Source: Mycobacterium vicinigordonae
Lineage (GTDB): Bacteria > Actinomycetota > Actinomycetes > Mycobacteriales > Mycobacteriaceae
DNA length: 64,000 nt
Direction: 5' to 3'
Assembly (NCBI RefSeq): GCF_013466425.1
Contig: NZ_CP059165.1
Location: 2,294,001 to 2,358,000 of the forward strand
Shown here: positions 52,801-61,206 of the stretch, in pieces
Numbering within the stretch: the stretch's first letter is position 1
Layout of the letters: each line of letters starts with the position of its first letter
Notes under the pieces: generated by a model
Database searches by the model: none
What the model saw: only the letters and a program-made list of their open reading frames with translations
Told to the model about the DNA's origin: nothing
Position numbers and translations under genes: made by a program

Positions 52801-53134
52801 GACAGTGCCATTTGGAATGATAATCCTGCGCAAGGGATATGGTCTAGGTGCGATGGCCATGGCCGGCGGCTCATTCCATGCGCCGCAATTCACCGTCGCC
52901 TGGCCGACCGGTGAGATCGGCGGTATGGGACTGGAAGGTGCGGTGCGCCTTGGGTTCAGCAAGGAATTAGCCGCAGCCGAGGATGACACGGAACGCAAAG
53001 CATTATTCGACAAGCTGGTTGCCGCCGCCTATGAGCACGGCAAAGCATTACGCGCCGCCACCACTTTCGAACTCGACGACGTGATAGACCCGTCAGAGTC
53101 CCGCGCCTGGATCACCAGGCTGCCGGGACGCTGA
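49892..53134 (+). CDS. Single-chain biotin-dependent acyl-CoA carboxylase (LCC-type)
   Basis: 1080-residue protein that combines all parts of an acyl-CoA carboxylase on one chain. Residues 1-450 are biotin carboxylase (LLIANRGEIALRIIRTA, ALAGGGGRGMRRV, FIEVNPRIQVEHTVTE); a BCCP follows with VVLEAMKMQHVV and biotinylated Lys527; residues about 580-1080 are carboxyltransferase (GTQGMRNHAKTDRVF, SGRCFAGNAALAG, CDTPGFMVG). This architecture matches the long-chain acyl-CoA carboxylase described for M. avium subsp. paratuberculosis. Not found at this locus in M. tuberculosis. ATG 49892 follows the PPE stop by 22 bases, so it may be co-transcribed. Confidence 0.95.
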   Translation: MRPAAREHQTTLLIANRGEIALRIIRTATELGLATVAVYADDDADSPHVHAADKAIGLPGNGVAAYLDRAAVLAAAESAGAKLIHPGYGFLSESAQFAQACASAGFAFVGPDAAALELFGDKSAARGAAVAAGVPVLAATQGPSSVDDVRAFFADHHGGIMIKALAGGGGRGMRRVDSADQIEDAHRQCAAEAQLGFGEPAVFAEALLRDARHIEVQVVSAPAGEQIRALALGDRDCSIQRRYQKLVEIAPAQQLSGDIRHALHSAAARLCARVGLCGLATVEFLLSGPEFVFIEVNPRIQVEHTVTEEVTGIDLVALQLAIAQGADYGQLQLPPGIASDGTELTGRPAQSHGIAIQARVNMETFAPDGSVLPTSGTLNVFSPPVGPGVRVDTYGRPGLTTSPRYDSLLAKVIAHIRGTSFSAAVRKTHAALGEFGIEGVGTNLDFLRELLSDSDFQTAPATTDFLDSRLSRLAAAAPRRRRQQAHIELYPGEEVLRAQLAGTVIEVAPEGADVQAGGQLVVLEAMKMQHVVVAPGAAHTTRNLIEAGQVVGTGDPLVVFTRTGPGFDNESCSGELDLDSSRDDLDEVRRRHLITLDEGREAAVAKRHERGRRTARENIADLIDPGSFVEYGALAIAAQRSRRSEDDLIANTPADGLVAGLATIGADSFGRDAAEAVVVSYDYTVLAGTQGMRNHAKTDRVFDLAVRKRLPVVLFAEGGGGRPGDTDVGGHAGLDVPTFRVLAGLSGRVPLISIVSGRCFAGNAALAGVCDVIIATPDANIGMGGPAMIEGGGLGVYPPEAIGPIDVQRRNGVVSLVARDESHAVTLAKQYLSYFQGSLKSPVAPDSRLARHVVPQNRLRAYDVHRAIESIVDVGSTLVLRPDYGVGIVTALVRVEGEAYGLIANSSHHLGGAIDAEAADKAADFLALCESFQLPVISLCDTPGFMVGPEAEKEAAVRRFGRMFIVGAQLTVPFGMIILRKGYGLGAMAMAGGSFHAPQFTVAWPTGEIGGMGLEGAVRLGFSKELAAAEDDTERKALFDKLVAAAYEHGKALRAATTFELDDVIDPSESRAWITRLPGR

Positions 53135-53172
53135 CGGGATGTGGACAGGTCAGTCGCTCAGATCACAGCGGA

Positions 53173-53526
53173 TCAGCCGTGGCCGGTGCCGCAGCCCACG
53201 CCGGGCAGGCAGCCCTCGCCACCGGGAACGCCGCCGGGACCAGCGAATTGGCCGCCGCTACCGCATCCAACACCCGGGATGCAGCCTTGGCCTCCGGGCC
53301 CCCCACCGGGACCTTGGTTCACACCGCCCGAACCGCAGTTGCCGTTCGCGTCGCAGCCACTGCCGCCTGGGTCAAGGGGTGCGGGTGCGAAGTGCGTGAT
53401 CCCCGTGCTGGGAGAGCCCGGCACCGTCGCAACGACGTCCGCTGCTGCCATTGGCGCCGCGGCAATCGCTGTAGCGACAGCCCCGGCCACCACCAGTGGT
53501 TTCATGAAATTCAATTTCGATAACAT
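53173..53526 (-). CDS. Small secreted Cys/Gly-rich protein with three CX5C motifs
   Basis: 117 residues from ATG 53526. A signal peptide ([23 protein letters not shown], cleavage probably after Ala29) is followed by a Gly/Pro-rich mature chain. All six Cys form three CX5C motifs: C58-C64, C82-C88 and C106-C112; the last two belong to a 24-residue tandem repeat containing PGGxGCxPGVGCGxG. The last base of the mature domain is at 53176. Related-looking small proteins occur in mycobacteria, but the function is unknown. Opposite reading frames at 53139-53614 are GC-driven shadows of this gene. Convergent with the carboxylase gene. Confidence 0.7.
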   Translation of the reverse strand: MLSKLNFMKPLVVAGAVATAIAAAPMAAADVVATVPGSPSTGITHFAPAPLDPGGSGCDANGNCGSGGVNQGPGGGPGGQGCIPGVGCGSGGQFAGPGGVPGGEGCLPGVGCGTGHG

Positions 53527-53610
53527 GCACTTCGCATACCACGTGTGCACATCTTCAAACATTGCCCGAAAACATCTTTCGTCACTTCCGACAGACAGCA
53601 GGCTCACACC

Positions 53611-54378
53611 ATGACTTCACTTGAGTTGACCGGCCGCACAGCCATCGTCACGGGTGCCTCGCGCGGCATAGGGCTCGCGATAGCGCAGAAGCTCGCCGAA
53701 GCCGGCGCCAATGTGGTGCTCACCGCGCGTAAGCAGGAAGCCGCCGACGAGGCAGCCGCCCAGGTCGGCGGGCGTGCACTGGGTGTCGGTGCGCACGCGG
53801 TGGACGAGGACGCAGCGCGGCGCTGCGTGGATCTCGCCCTGGAACGGTTCGGGCAAGTGGACATCCTGGTCAACAACGCGGGCACCAACCCGGCTTTCGG
53901 ACCGCTGATCGACCAGGATCACGCCCGGTTTTCCAAGATTTTCGACGTCAATCTGTGGGCGCCCCTGTTGTGGACGTCACTTGTCGTCAAAGCGGGAATG
54001 CGCGAGCACGGCGGCGCGATCGTCAACACCGCTTCGATCGGCGGCCTGCACCAGTCGCCGGGGATGGGTATGTACAACGCGACCAAGGCCGCACTTATTC
54101 ACGCGACCAAGCAATTGGCACTGGAACTCTCACCGCGCGTCCGGGTCAACGCGATTGCCCCCGGTGTGGTGCGCACCAGGCTCGCCGAGGCGCTGTGGAA
54201 AGGGAACGAGGATCCGCTCGCGAAATCCATTGCGCTGGGCCGAATCGGCGAGCCCGTCGACGTGGCCAGTGCGGTCGCGTTCCTAGTTTCCGACGCGGCG
54301 AGCTGGATCACCGGCGAAACTATGGTGATCGATGGCGGTCTGCTTTTAGGCCCGGCGGGAGGTTTTCAATCCCAGTGA
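53611..54378 (+). CDS. Short-chain dehydrogenase/reductase (SDR)
   Basis: 255-residue SDR like Rv2766c (FabG-like). [12 protein letters not shown] nucleotide-binding motif, [10 protein letters not shown], and MYNATKAAL holding catalytic Tyr and Lys; PGVVRTRL and the terminal INGGLLL-type loop ([11 protein letters not shown]). ATG 53611 is chosen; the frame upstream (53545) lacks family character. It would reduce a keto group with NAD(P)H; substrate unknown. Confidence 0.93.
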   Translation: MTSLELTGRTAIVTGASRGIGLAIAQKLAEAGANVVLTARKQEAADEAAAQVGGRALGVGAHAVDEDAARRCVDLALERFGQVDILVNNAGTNPAFGPLIDQDHARFSKIFDVNLWAPLLWTSLVVKAGMREHGGAIVNTASIGGLHQSPGMGMYNATKAALIHATKQLALELSPRVRVNAIAPGVVRTRLAEALWKGNEDPLAKSIALGRIGEPVDVASAVAFLVSDAASWITGETMVIDGGLLLGPAGGFQSQ

Positions 54379-54385
54379 CCGCCCG

Positions 54386-55123
54386 TCAACGCAGCGCTGT
54401 CGCGAACGTCTCCGTCATCGCCGCCCAGTGCCGCTCGGCGGCCGCGGCGTCGTAGGGCGCGTTGTCGGGCACCGCGAACCCGTGCCCGGCTTGGTACCAC
54501 TCGATGGTGTGCCGGACTCCCGCCGCGGTCAGCGCCTTGCCCAGCTGCTCGGCGTGGTCGGCGGTGAACGACGGGTCGTTCTCGGCGCCACCCACGTACA
54601 CCGCCGCGTCTATGCGTTCGGCCAGCAGGTGCGGGCTGTCTTCGTTGTCGCTCACCAGGCCGCCGCCGTGGAACGACGCCGCGGCGGCGACCCGTTCCGG
54701 AAGGCGCCCCGCCAGCAGCACCGAGATACGCCCGCCCATGCAGTAGCCGCAGACACCGAACCGTTCGCCGGAGACCTCGGGACGTCCGGCCAGGTAGTCG
54801 AACAGTGCCCGCGCATCGCGGGTGATCCGGTCCGGGGTCAGGGTACCGATCATGAACATGATCCGGGCTCTCTCGTCGGCGTCGCTGAACACCGACGCCA
54901 TATCGAACGGGGCCCAGTCACCCTCCCGGTAGTACACGTCAGGGAGCAGGACGGCATAACCGAATCCGGCCAGCTTGGTCGCCATCTCATCGAAAGTGTC
55001 CCTTGCGCCACCGGCGTCGGGGAACATCACGACGCCGGGCCAGGGACCGGCCCCGTCGGGGGTGAACAACGCGATCTGGCAGGTCCCGTCGGGGGTGCTG
55101 ACGCTGTCAATGATTTTTGGCAT
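54386..55123 (-). CDS. Dienelactone hydrolase family protein
   Basis: 245-residue DLH-like alpha/beta hydrolase, identical in length to Rv2765. Nucleophile Cys is in the motif GYCMGGRISV and the catalytic His in QAGHGFAVPD. Start MPKIIDSVS at 55123. Ends 7 bases from the convergent SDR. Substrate unknown; DLH enzymes open lactones in aromatic compound degradation. Confidence 0.92.
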   Translation of the reverse strand: MPKIIDSVSTPDGTCQIALFTPDGAGPWPGVVMFPDAGGARDTFDEMATKLAGFGYAVLLPDVYYREGDWAPFDMASVFSDADERARIMFMIGTLTPDRITRDARALFDYLAGRPEVSGERFGVCGYCMGGRISVLLAGRLPERVAAAASFHGGGLVSDNEDSPHLLAERIDAAVYVGGAENDPSFTADHAEQLGKALTAAGVRHTIEWYQAGHGFAVPDNAPYDAAAAERHWAAMTETFATALR

Positions 55124-55234
55124 GCCTTTCGTTCTACTCCGCCTCTCTGCACGGCTGGAGAGCACCGTCGAATCACCGACCGGAAATCGCGGCCAGGTCC
55201 CACTCCTGCAGGCAAGCGCGGCTAAGCTGACCGC

Positions 55235-56035
55235 GTGCTGATCGCGACGCCGTACGAAGATCTGCTGCGCTTGGTTCTGGACAAGGGAACGGCCAAATCC
55301 GACCGCACCGGCACCGGCACGCGCAGCCTTTTCGGCCAGCAAATCCGGTACGATCTGTCCGCCGGATTCCCGCTGCTGACCACCAAGAAAGTGCATCTGA
55401 AGTCTGTGGTGTACGAGTTGCTGTGGTTCTTGCGCGGCGACTCCAATATCGGCTGGCTACATGAGCACGGTGTCAGCATCTGGGACGAATGGGCCAGTGA
55501 GACAGGCGAACTGGGTCCGATCTATGGTGTGCAGTGGCGGTCGTGGCCGACCCCGAGCGGCGAACACATCGACCAGATCAGCGCTGCGCTGGAGTTGTTG
55601 CGCACCGACCCGGACTCGCGACGCATCATCGTGTCAGCGTGGAATGTCGGCGAGATTCCGCAGATGGCGCTGCCGCCGTGCCACGCGTTCTTCCAGTTCT
55701 ACGTCGCTGACCGACGATTGAGCTGCCAGCTCTACCAGCGCAGCGCGGACCTGTTTCTCGGGGTGCCGTTCAATATCGCCAGCTATGCGCTGCTCACCCA
55801 CATGATGGCCGCCCAGGCGGACTTAGACGTCGGTGAGTTCGTCTGGACCGGCGGTGATTGCCACATCTACGACAACCACCTGGAGCAGGTGCGGCTGCAA
55901 CTCACCCGCGAGCCGCGGCCATACCCGAAACTGGTTTTGGCGCATCGGGATTCGATCTTCGACTACTGCTACGAAGACGTTGTAGTGGAGAACTACGACC
56001 CGCACCCGGCGATCAAAGCCCCAGTAGCTGTATGA
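55235..56035 (+). CDS. thyA: Thymidylate synthase ThyA
   Basis: Folate-dependent dTMP synthase, 266 residues. [44 protein letters not shown] with the active-site Cys, [15 protein letters not shown] 55235 is the start; overlaps dfrA by 4 bases (ATGA), the classical thyA-dfrA operon in which the dihydrofolate made by ThyA is reduced by DfrA. Confidence 0.98.
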   Translation: MLIATPYEDLLRLVLDKGTAKSDRTGTGTRSLFGQQIRYDLSAGFPLLTTKKVHLKSVVYELLWFLRGDSNIGWLHEHGVSIWDEWASETGELGPIYGVQWRSWPTPSGEHIDQISAALELLRTDPDSRRIIVSAWNVGEIPQMALPPCHAFFQFYVADRRLSCQLYQRSADLFLGVPFNIASYALLTHMMAAQADLDVGEFVWTGGDCHIYDNHLEQVRLQLTREPRPYPKLVLAHRDSIFDYCYEDVVVENYDPHPAIKAPVAV

Positions 56036-56514
56036 CCGGCCTGGTCTGGGCACAGTCGACGTCGGGGGTTATTGGGCGCGCCGGTGCCATCCCATGGCGG
56101 GTGCCCGAGGACATGGCCCACTTCAAACAGATCACCCTGGGGCACACGGTGGTGATGGGGCGACGGACGTGGGACTCGCTACCTCCGCCTAACCGGCCGT
56201 TGCCGGGGCGACGGAACGTGGTGCTGAGCCGCCAGAGCGGTTTCGTGGCCGACGGCGCCGAGGTGGCCGGATCCCTCGACAAGGCGCTCACCGACCCCGA
56301 CGACACCTGGGTGATCGGTGGCGGCGAGATCTACCTGCTGGCTCTGCCCCGGGCGACGCGATGCGAGGTCACCGAGGTCGATGTCGTGCTGCCACGGGAC
56401 GACGGCGACACCATCGCCCCGTTGTTGGACGAGACGTGGCGCGGCGAGGCTGGGGAATGGCAGGTCAGTCGCTCGGGCCTGCGGTACCGGTTCCACAGCT
56501 ACTCTCGAGCGTGA
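56032..56514 (+). CDS. dfrA: Dihydrofolate reductase
   Basis: 160-residue trimethoprim-target enzyme. [24 protein letters not shown] at the N-terminus, [26 protein letters not shown] 56032, overlapping thyA. Upstream in-frame extension belongs to the thyA sequence in another frame. Confidence 0.97.
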   Translation: MTGLVWAQSTSGVIGRAGAIPWRVPEDMAHFKQITLGHTVVMGRRTWDSLPPPNRPLPGRRNVVLSRQSGFVADGAEVAGSLDKALTDPDDTWVIGGGEIYLLALPRATRCEVTEVDVVLPRDDGDTIAPLLDETWRGEAGEWQVSRSGLRYRFHSYSRA

Positions 56515-56572
56515 GGGGGCGTGGCGGCGTCCGCTTGTCGAAGTGCCAGGCGTTTCAAAGGGGGAATTCGCA

Positions 56573-57268
56573 GTGAGAACCGAACCGGGGAAAACATTCC
56601 CGCGCATGTTCCGGGGTTACGACCCGGCAGCGGTGGACGCTCGGATCGAGATGTTGACCACCAAGGAGCAGTTGCTGCGCGATGACGTCGAGAGCCTGCG
56701 GACAAGATTGAAGGAGTCAGCCGACGAGGCCGCCGCACTGCGCGCAGAGGTCGCCGTGCTGGCCGAGACCTCGCCGTCGCCGCACGCCGTGCAGCATCGG
56801 ATGGCGAAGATGATGCGGCGCGCGGTCGACGAGATTGCCGAGATGCAGGCCGAAGCGCGGGCGGAGGCCGATGCGCTGATCGAATCTGCGCAGGCTGACA
56901 TCGCCGACGAGCAGCGCCGGCACGAGGAACAGCTGGCGGACATGCGGGCACAGCGTGAAGCTTTGGCAACGGAATGCGAAGAAACCAGGGAGAAGCTGGC
57001 CGCGGAACTTGCCAAGCTGCGGGCGGAAACCCAATCGACGATTGATCGAGACACCCACCAGGCTCAGCAGGAGCGGGACCGGCTCATCGAGCACGCGCGG
57101 CGCGTGGTGGACGAGGCGGCCGAGCGGCGCATCAGCATCCTGGAACAACTCGCGGGGGTTCACCGGGATCTGGAGTCGATTCCGGTGACGCTGGAAGCCG
57201 CATATCGTGAACGCGACCAGGAGGCGGGTGCCGTGACGCCGTTGGACCAGAAACGCCGTACCGGCTGA
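56573..57268 (+). CDS. DivIVA-like coiled-coil protein
   Basis: 231 residues. The start resembles a DivIVA/Wag31 N-terminal lipid-binding domain: KTFPRMFRGYDPAAVDARIE; the rest is one long coiled coil rich in E, A, R and Q (about residues 50-210). A membrane curvature or polar-growth accessory role could be proposed. GTG 56573 follows AAAGGGGGAA (56558-56566). It lies 58 bases after dfrA. I do not recognise an exact M. tuberculosis counterpart at this locus. Confidence 0.7.
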   Translation: MRTEPGKTFPRMFRGYDPAAVDARIEMLTTKEQLLRDDVESLRTRLKESADEAAALRAEVAVLAETSPSPHAVQHRMAKMMRRAVDEIAEMQAEARAEADALIESAQADIADEQRRHEEQLADMRAQREALATECEETREKLAAELAKLRAETQSTIDRDTHQAQQERDRLIEHARRVVDEAAERRISILEQLAGVHRDLESIPVTLEAAYRERDQEAGAVTPLDQKRRTG

Positions 57269-57317
57269 GCCACCCGCGCCACGGATCGCCGCTGCGGAGG
57301 GCGGTATTGTCGGCGCC

Positions 57318-58544
57318 GTGTCCATCCGGCCTCCCAGGCTGACCGCCGCCCAAGCCCGGCGGATAGCCATTGCGGCTCAAGGGTTTAGCCAGCTGCGGCC
57401 AACCGGCACACTATCCCGGGCGCACCTGCGGCGGCTGATCTCGCGGATTCAGGTGCTGCAGTTGGACTCCGTTTCGGTGGCGGTGCGGGCGCATTACGCG
57501 CCGGTGTTTAGCCGGTTGGGGCCCTACGACCGCGACGTGCTCGACGACGCAGCCTGGGGCCCGCCCCGCCGGCGGTTGCTCGCCGAGTACTGGGCGCATG
57601 AGGCTGCGCTGATCGCCGTCGACGACTGGCCATTGCTGCGCTGGCGGATGCGCCAGTATCGGCACGGCCGGTGGGGCACCCATATCGTCAAGGCCAACCC
57701 GCAGCTGGCCGACGACATCGTCGCCGCGGTGACCGTGCTCGGCCCCAGCACAGCCGGGCAGATTGAGGCCTATCTAGAAGCCGAGCCGCGCGGGGCCAGG
57801 GGCCCGTGGTGGGGTCGCAGCGACACCAAGTGGGTGGCCGAGGCGCTGTTTGCTGCCGGGGTGCTGACCACGGCCACCCGGGTCGGTTTCGCCAGGCACT
57901 ACGACCTGGTGGAGCGGGTATTGCCGGCGGACGTGCTGGCCAGGCAGGTCGACGACGGGGAGGCCGTGCGCGAGCTCGTGCTGCGTGCGGCCACGGCGCT
58001 AGGGGTGGCTACCGAGGCCGACATCCGCGACTACTTCCGGCTGTCGGCGCAGCAGACCAAGCCCGCGTTGGCCGAGTTGGTTGCTAGCGGTGCGATCGAG
58101 CGGGTCGATGTCGACGGGTGGGCGCCGGCCTACCTGTGCGCTCGGACCGTGCCACGGACCGACCGTGGTACCGCGCTGCTGTGCCCGTTCGACCCGTTGA
58201 TCTTCTTCCGGCCCCGAGTGGAGCGGCTATTCGGCGGCTTCCACTACCGCATCGAGATCTACACCCCCGCGGCCAAGCGCCGGTACGGGTATTACGTGTG
58301 GCCCTTCCTGCTGGACGGCCAACTGGTGGCGCGGGTTGATCTCAAGGCCGACCGGACCGCTGACCTGCTCCAGGTCGTGGGTGCGTTCGGGGAAGCCGCG
58401 ATCGACCGGCGGCGGGTCGCGGCGGCGTTGACCGGCGAGCTGGAATCGATGGCGTCCTGGCTTGGTTTGGGCGAGGTCGGCGTGAGCGAGCGGGGGGACC
58501 TGGCGGGGGATCTGCGCAGAGCCGTGATCAAGCGGGCCGGCTAG
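57318..58544 (+). CDS. YcaQ/AlkZ-type DNA glycosylase (HTH_42 family)
   Basis: 408-residue protein of the winged-helix HTH_42 family. E. coli YcaQ and Streptomyces AlkZ are glycosylases that unhook DNA interstrand crosslinks. A QxD motif (Q48-L49-D50 in IQVLQLDSV) is of the YcaQ type; the AlkZ type has QxQ. Other family blocks: YWAHEAALIAVDDWPLL, and CPFDPLIFFRPRVERLFGG near the C-terminus. GTG 57318 is the start. Its stop codon TAG overlaps the GTG start of hsdS by one base (TAGTG), so the two are coupled. Confidence 0.88.
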   Translation: MSIRPPRLTAAQARRIAIAAQGFSQLRPTGTLSRAHLRRLISRIQVLQLDSVSVAVRAHYAPVFSRLGPYDRDVLDDAAWGPPRRRLLAEYWAHEAALIAVDDWPLLRWRMRQYRHGRWGTHIVKANPQLADDIVAAVTVLGPSTAGQIEAYLEAEPRGARGPWWGRSDTKWVAEALFAAGVLTTATRVGFARHYDLVERVLPADVLARQVDDGEAVRELVLRAATALGVATEADIRDYFRLSAQQTKPALAELVASGAIERVDVDGWAPAYLCARTVPRTDRGTALLCPFDPLIFFRPRVERLFGGFHYRIEIYTPAAKRRYGYYVWPFLLDGQLVARVDLKADRTADLLQVVGAFGEAAIDRRRVAAALTGELESMASWLGLGEVGVSERGDLAGDLRRAVIKRAG

Positions 58545-59617
58545 TGACCGGCAGCCTCGGGGACTACCTGCAGTTCAGTGGCGGAGAGGTCGTGCCGGCG
58601 CTAAAGACCGGCGGTTCTTGTCCGGTGTACGGCGCGAACGGTGTGATCGGGTACACGAGTGAATCCAATGCCCGTGGCCCCTTGATCGTGGTGGGTCGTG
58701 TCGGCTCGTGTTGCGGAAGCGTGCACTATTGCCACGGCGACGCGTGGGTCAGCGACAACGCGTTTGTCTGCCGGGCCAGGCGGCCGGAAGAGACGCGGTA
58801 CTGGTACTACCTCCTGAAAAGCCTTGGCCTTAACAGGTTTCGTGCCGGATCTGGTCAGCCGGTGCTCAATCAACGGGTGCTGCGCAGCGTGCCGGTCCAC
58901 GCCGCGAACCTTGCGGATCGGCGACGGATCGGCGACATGCTGGCCTCGCTCGACGACAAGATTGTCGCCAACGCCCGCGTCATCGCGACCGCGGAGGTGT
59001 TGATGACGACGCTGGTCGAGCAAGTTTCAGAATCCACGACACTGGCGAATTTGGCGCAAAGGTCGACGGCGAGCATCAATCCCCGCAGCCTGAGCGGCAA
59101 CGTGGCGCTCTACAGCTTCCCAGCATTCGACCACGGCCGACGGCCGATGAAGTTGGATGCCAAGATGATTGAAAGCGTCAAGTTCTCGATTACCCACCCG
59201 TGTGTGTTGTTCGCGAAACTGAATCCCCGCATTCCGCGGATTTGGAACGTTTCGTGCGTTGGTAGCGAAACAGGCTTGGCCAGCAGTGAATTCGTTGTGC
59301 TGCGACCGGACGGAGTGGACACTTCCGTGCTGTGGTCGGCACTACGGCAGCCTGATGTGACGACCACTATCACACGGCTGGCCCGGGGTATGACCGGCAG
59401 CCGCCAGCGAATCCAGCCACGGGAGCTGCTCGGTATCAAGGTGCGTGACGTGCGCTGTTTGGATCACGAATCGTCGCTGACGATCGCGACTCTCGGCGCG
59501 GTGTGTGAGCAGGGTCGCGCCGAATCCGCCGAGTTGGCGGCGATGCGCGACCGGCTGCTCCCGCAGCTGATGTCCGGGGACTCCCGGTTACCGGGCGCCC
59601 CCGTCGCCGGGGAATAG
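58544..59617 (+). CDS. hsdS: Type I restriction-modification specificity subunit
   Basis: 357-residue HsdS with two target-recognition domains: TRD1 in residues 1-130 (LGDYLQFSGGEVVPALK, PVYGANGVIGYT) ending in the conserved helix RRRIGDMLASLDDKI, and TRD2 in the second half (SFPAFDHGRRPMKLDAKMI) ending in a second coiled helix (EQGRAESAELAAMRDRLLPQL). GTG 58544. Followed 8 bases later by hsdM. The recognition sequence cannot be read from the protein. Confidence 0.92.
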   Translation: MTGSLGDYLQFSGGEVVPALKTGGSCPVYGANGVIGYTSESNARGPLIVVGRVGSCCGSVHYCHGDAWVSDNAFVCRARRPEETRYWYYLLKSLGLNRFRAGSGQPVLNQRVLRSVPVHAANLADRRRIGDMLASLDDKIVANARVIATAEVLMTTLVEQVSESTTLANLAQRSTASINPRSLSGNVALYSFPAFDHGRRPMKLDAKMIESVKFSITHPCVLFAKLNPRIPRIWNVSCVGSETGLASSEFVVLRPDGVDTSVLWSALRQPDVTTTITRLARGMTGSRQRIQPRELLGIKVRDVRCLDHESSLTIATLGAVCEQGRAESAELAAMRDRLLPQLMSGDSRLPGAPVAGE

Positions 59618-59625
59618 AGGGACGC

Positions 59626-61206
59626 ATGCCGCCGCGGATACTGCACGAGCCATCAACCATGAAAGAACTCAAGGACACGCTGTGGAAGGCCGCGGACAAG
59701 CTGCGTGGATCGCTGCCGGCCAGCCAGTACAAGGACGTGATCCTCGGTCTGTTGTTCCTGAAATACCTCTCGGATGCATTCGACGAACCCGGCGAGCACG
59801 CGTTCGTGGTGCCACCGACTGCACACTGGCAGTTCTTGGTGGAGACAGGGAAGTGCTTGGCGGACAACGCCAAAGGCAAGTGCACCAGCGCGGGCCGGCC
59901 CCCCACGAACATAGGCCAGCTTATCGACGACGCGATGGACGCCGTGATGACGGCCAACCCGACACTTGCGGGCACGATGGCAGGGCTCTACAACCGTGAC
60001 AATATCGATCAGTCGCGGCTCGAAGAACTGATCGACCTGCTCGACATTGCCCGGTTCAGCAGGCAAGGCGCGTACAAGGCACGTGACCTAATGGGTGAGG
60101 TGTACGAGTACCTCCTGGGCAAATTCGCTCGCGCCGAAGGCAAACGGGGTGGTGAATTCTTCACACCGCCTAGTGTGGTGAAGGTACTCGTCGAGGTGCT
60201 CGAACCCACCAGCGGCCGGATTTACGACCCGTGTTGCGGGTCGGGCGGCATGTTCGTGCAGACCGAGAGGTTCATTGCCGACCACCACGAACACGCGAAA
60301 GGCATTGCGATTTACGGCCAGGAGAGCGTCGAGGAAACCTGGCGGATGGCCAAGATGAATCTGGCCATCCACGGGATCGATCACAGCGGCCTGGGCAGCC
60401 GGTGGTCGGACACCTTTGCAGACGATCAGCACGCCGACGTCCAAATGGATTACGTGCTGGCCAATCCGCCGTTCAACATCAGGAGTTGGGCCCGCGACGA
60501 GGAAGATCCGCGCTGGCGGTTCGGGGCGCCGCCGCCCAACAACGCCAATTACGCCTGGATCCAGCACATTCTGTTCAAGCTCGCGCCAGCGGGCAAGGCT
60601 GGCGTGGTGATGGCCAACGGTTCGATGTCGTCGAACTCCAATGGGGAGGGCGACATTCGTGCGCGAATCGTGGAAGCCGATCTGGTGTCCTGCATGATCG
60701 CGCTGCCGACGCAGCTCTTCCGCAGTACCGGAATTCCGGTGTGCCTGTGGTTCTTCGCCAAGGACAAGACGATGGGAAAGCAGGGATCGGTCGATCGGTC
60801 TCGCCAGGTGTTGTTCATCGACGCCCGCGAGCTGGGTTACCTGGTGCATCGATCCGAGCGGGTGCTCAGTGACGGCGACATTGCGCGGATCAAAGACACC
60901 TACCACGCGTGGCGCGGCTCCCCGTCGGCAGCTGCAAATGGCCTCGTGTACGAGGATGTTCCGGGATTCTGCAAGTCGGTGACGCTGTCCGAGATCAAGG
61001 CCGCGGAGTATGCGCTGACGCCGGGACGGTACGTGGATCTGGCCGCGGTCGATGGCGATGGGGAACCTACTGGCGAGAAGATCGCGCGGTTGAAGACGGA
61101 ATTGCTTGCCGCTTTTGATGAGTCGGCGCGGTTGGAGAAGTTGGTGCGTGAGCAGCTGGAGCGGATCGATTCAAATTTCAACCCTCGCTTGCGGTCTGGC
61201 CGCTGA
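59626..61206 (+). CDS. hsdM: Type I N6-adenine DNA methyltransferase subunit
   Basis: 526-residue HsdM. The N-terminal helical HsdM domain (TMKELKDTLWKAADKLRGSLP) is followed by the methyltransferase: SAM motif I YDPCCGSGGMF (from D201), catalytic NPPF at 280-283, and HILFKLAPAGKAGVVMANGS. ATG 59626; ATG 59659 (MKELKDTLW) is possible. No hsdR gene follows. M. tuberculosis HsdM (Rv2756c) is also without HsdR and works as a methyltransferase with HsdS partners. Confidence 0.95.
   Translation: MPPRILHEPSTMKELKDTLWKAADKLRGSLPASQYKDVILGLLFLKYLSDAFDEPGEHAFVVPPTAHWQFLVETGKCLADNAKGKCTSAGRPPTNIGQLIDDAMDAVMTANPTLAGTMAGLYNRDNIDQSRLEELIDLLDIARFSRQGAYKARDLMGEVYEYLLGKFARAEGKRGGEFFTPPSVVKVLVEVLEPTSGRIYDPCCGSGGMFVQTERFIADHHEHAKGIAIYGQESVEETWRMAKMNLAIHGIDHSGLGSRWSDTFADDQHADVQMDYVLANPPFNIRSWARDEEDPRWRFGAPPPNNANYAWIQHILFKLAPAGKAGVVMANGSMSSNSNGEGDIRARIVEADLVSCMIALPTQLFRSTGIPVCLWFFAKDKTMGKQGSVDRSRQVLFIDARELGYLVHRSERVLSDGDIARIKDTYHAWRGSPSAAANGLVYEDVPGFCKSVTLSEIKAAEYALTPGRYVDLAAVDGDGEPTGEKIARLKTELLAAFDESARLEKLVREQLERIDSNFNPRLRSGR

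Noticed and set aside
53139..53614. Plus-strand frames opposite the Cys/Gly protein
   Set aside because: They are Pro/Arg-rich shadows without a signal peptide or family resemblance, whereas the minus strand shows a signal peptide and organised Cys motifs.
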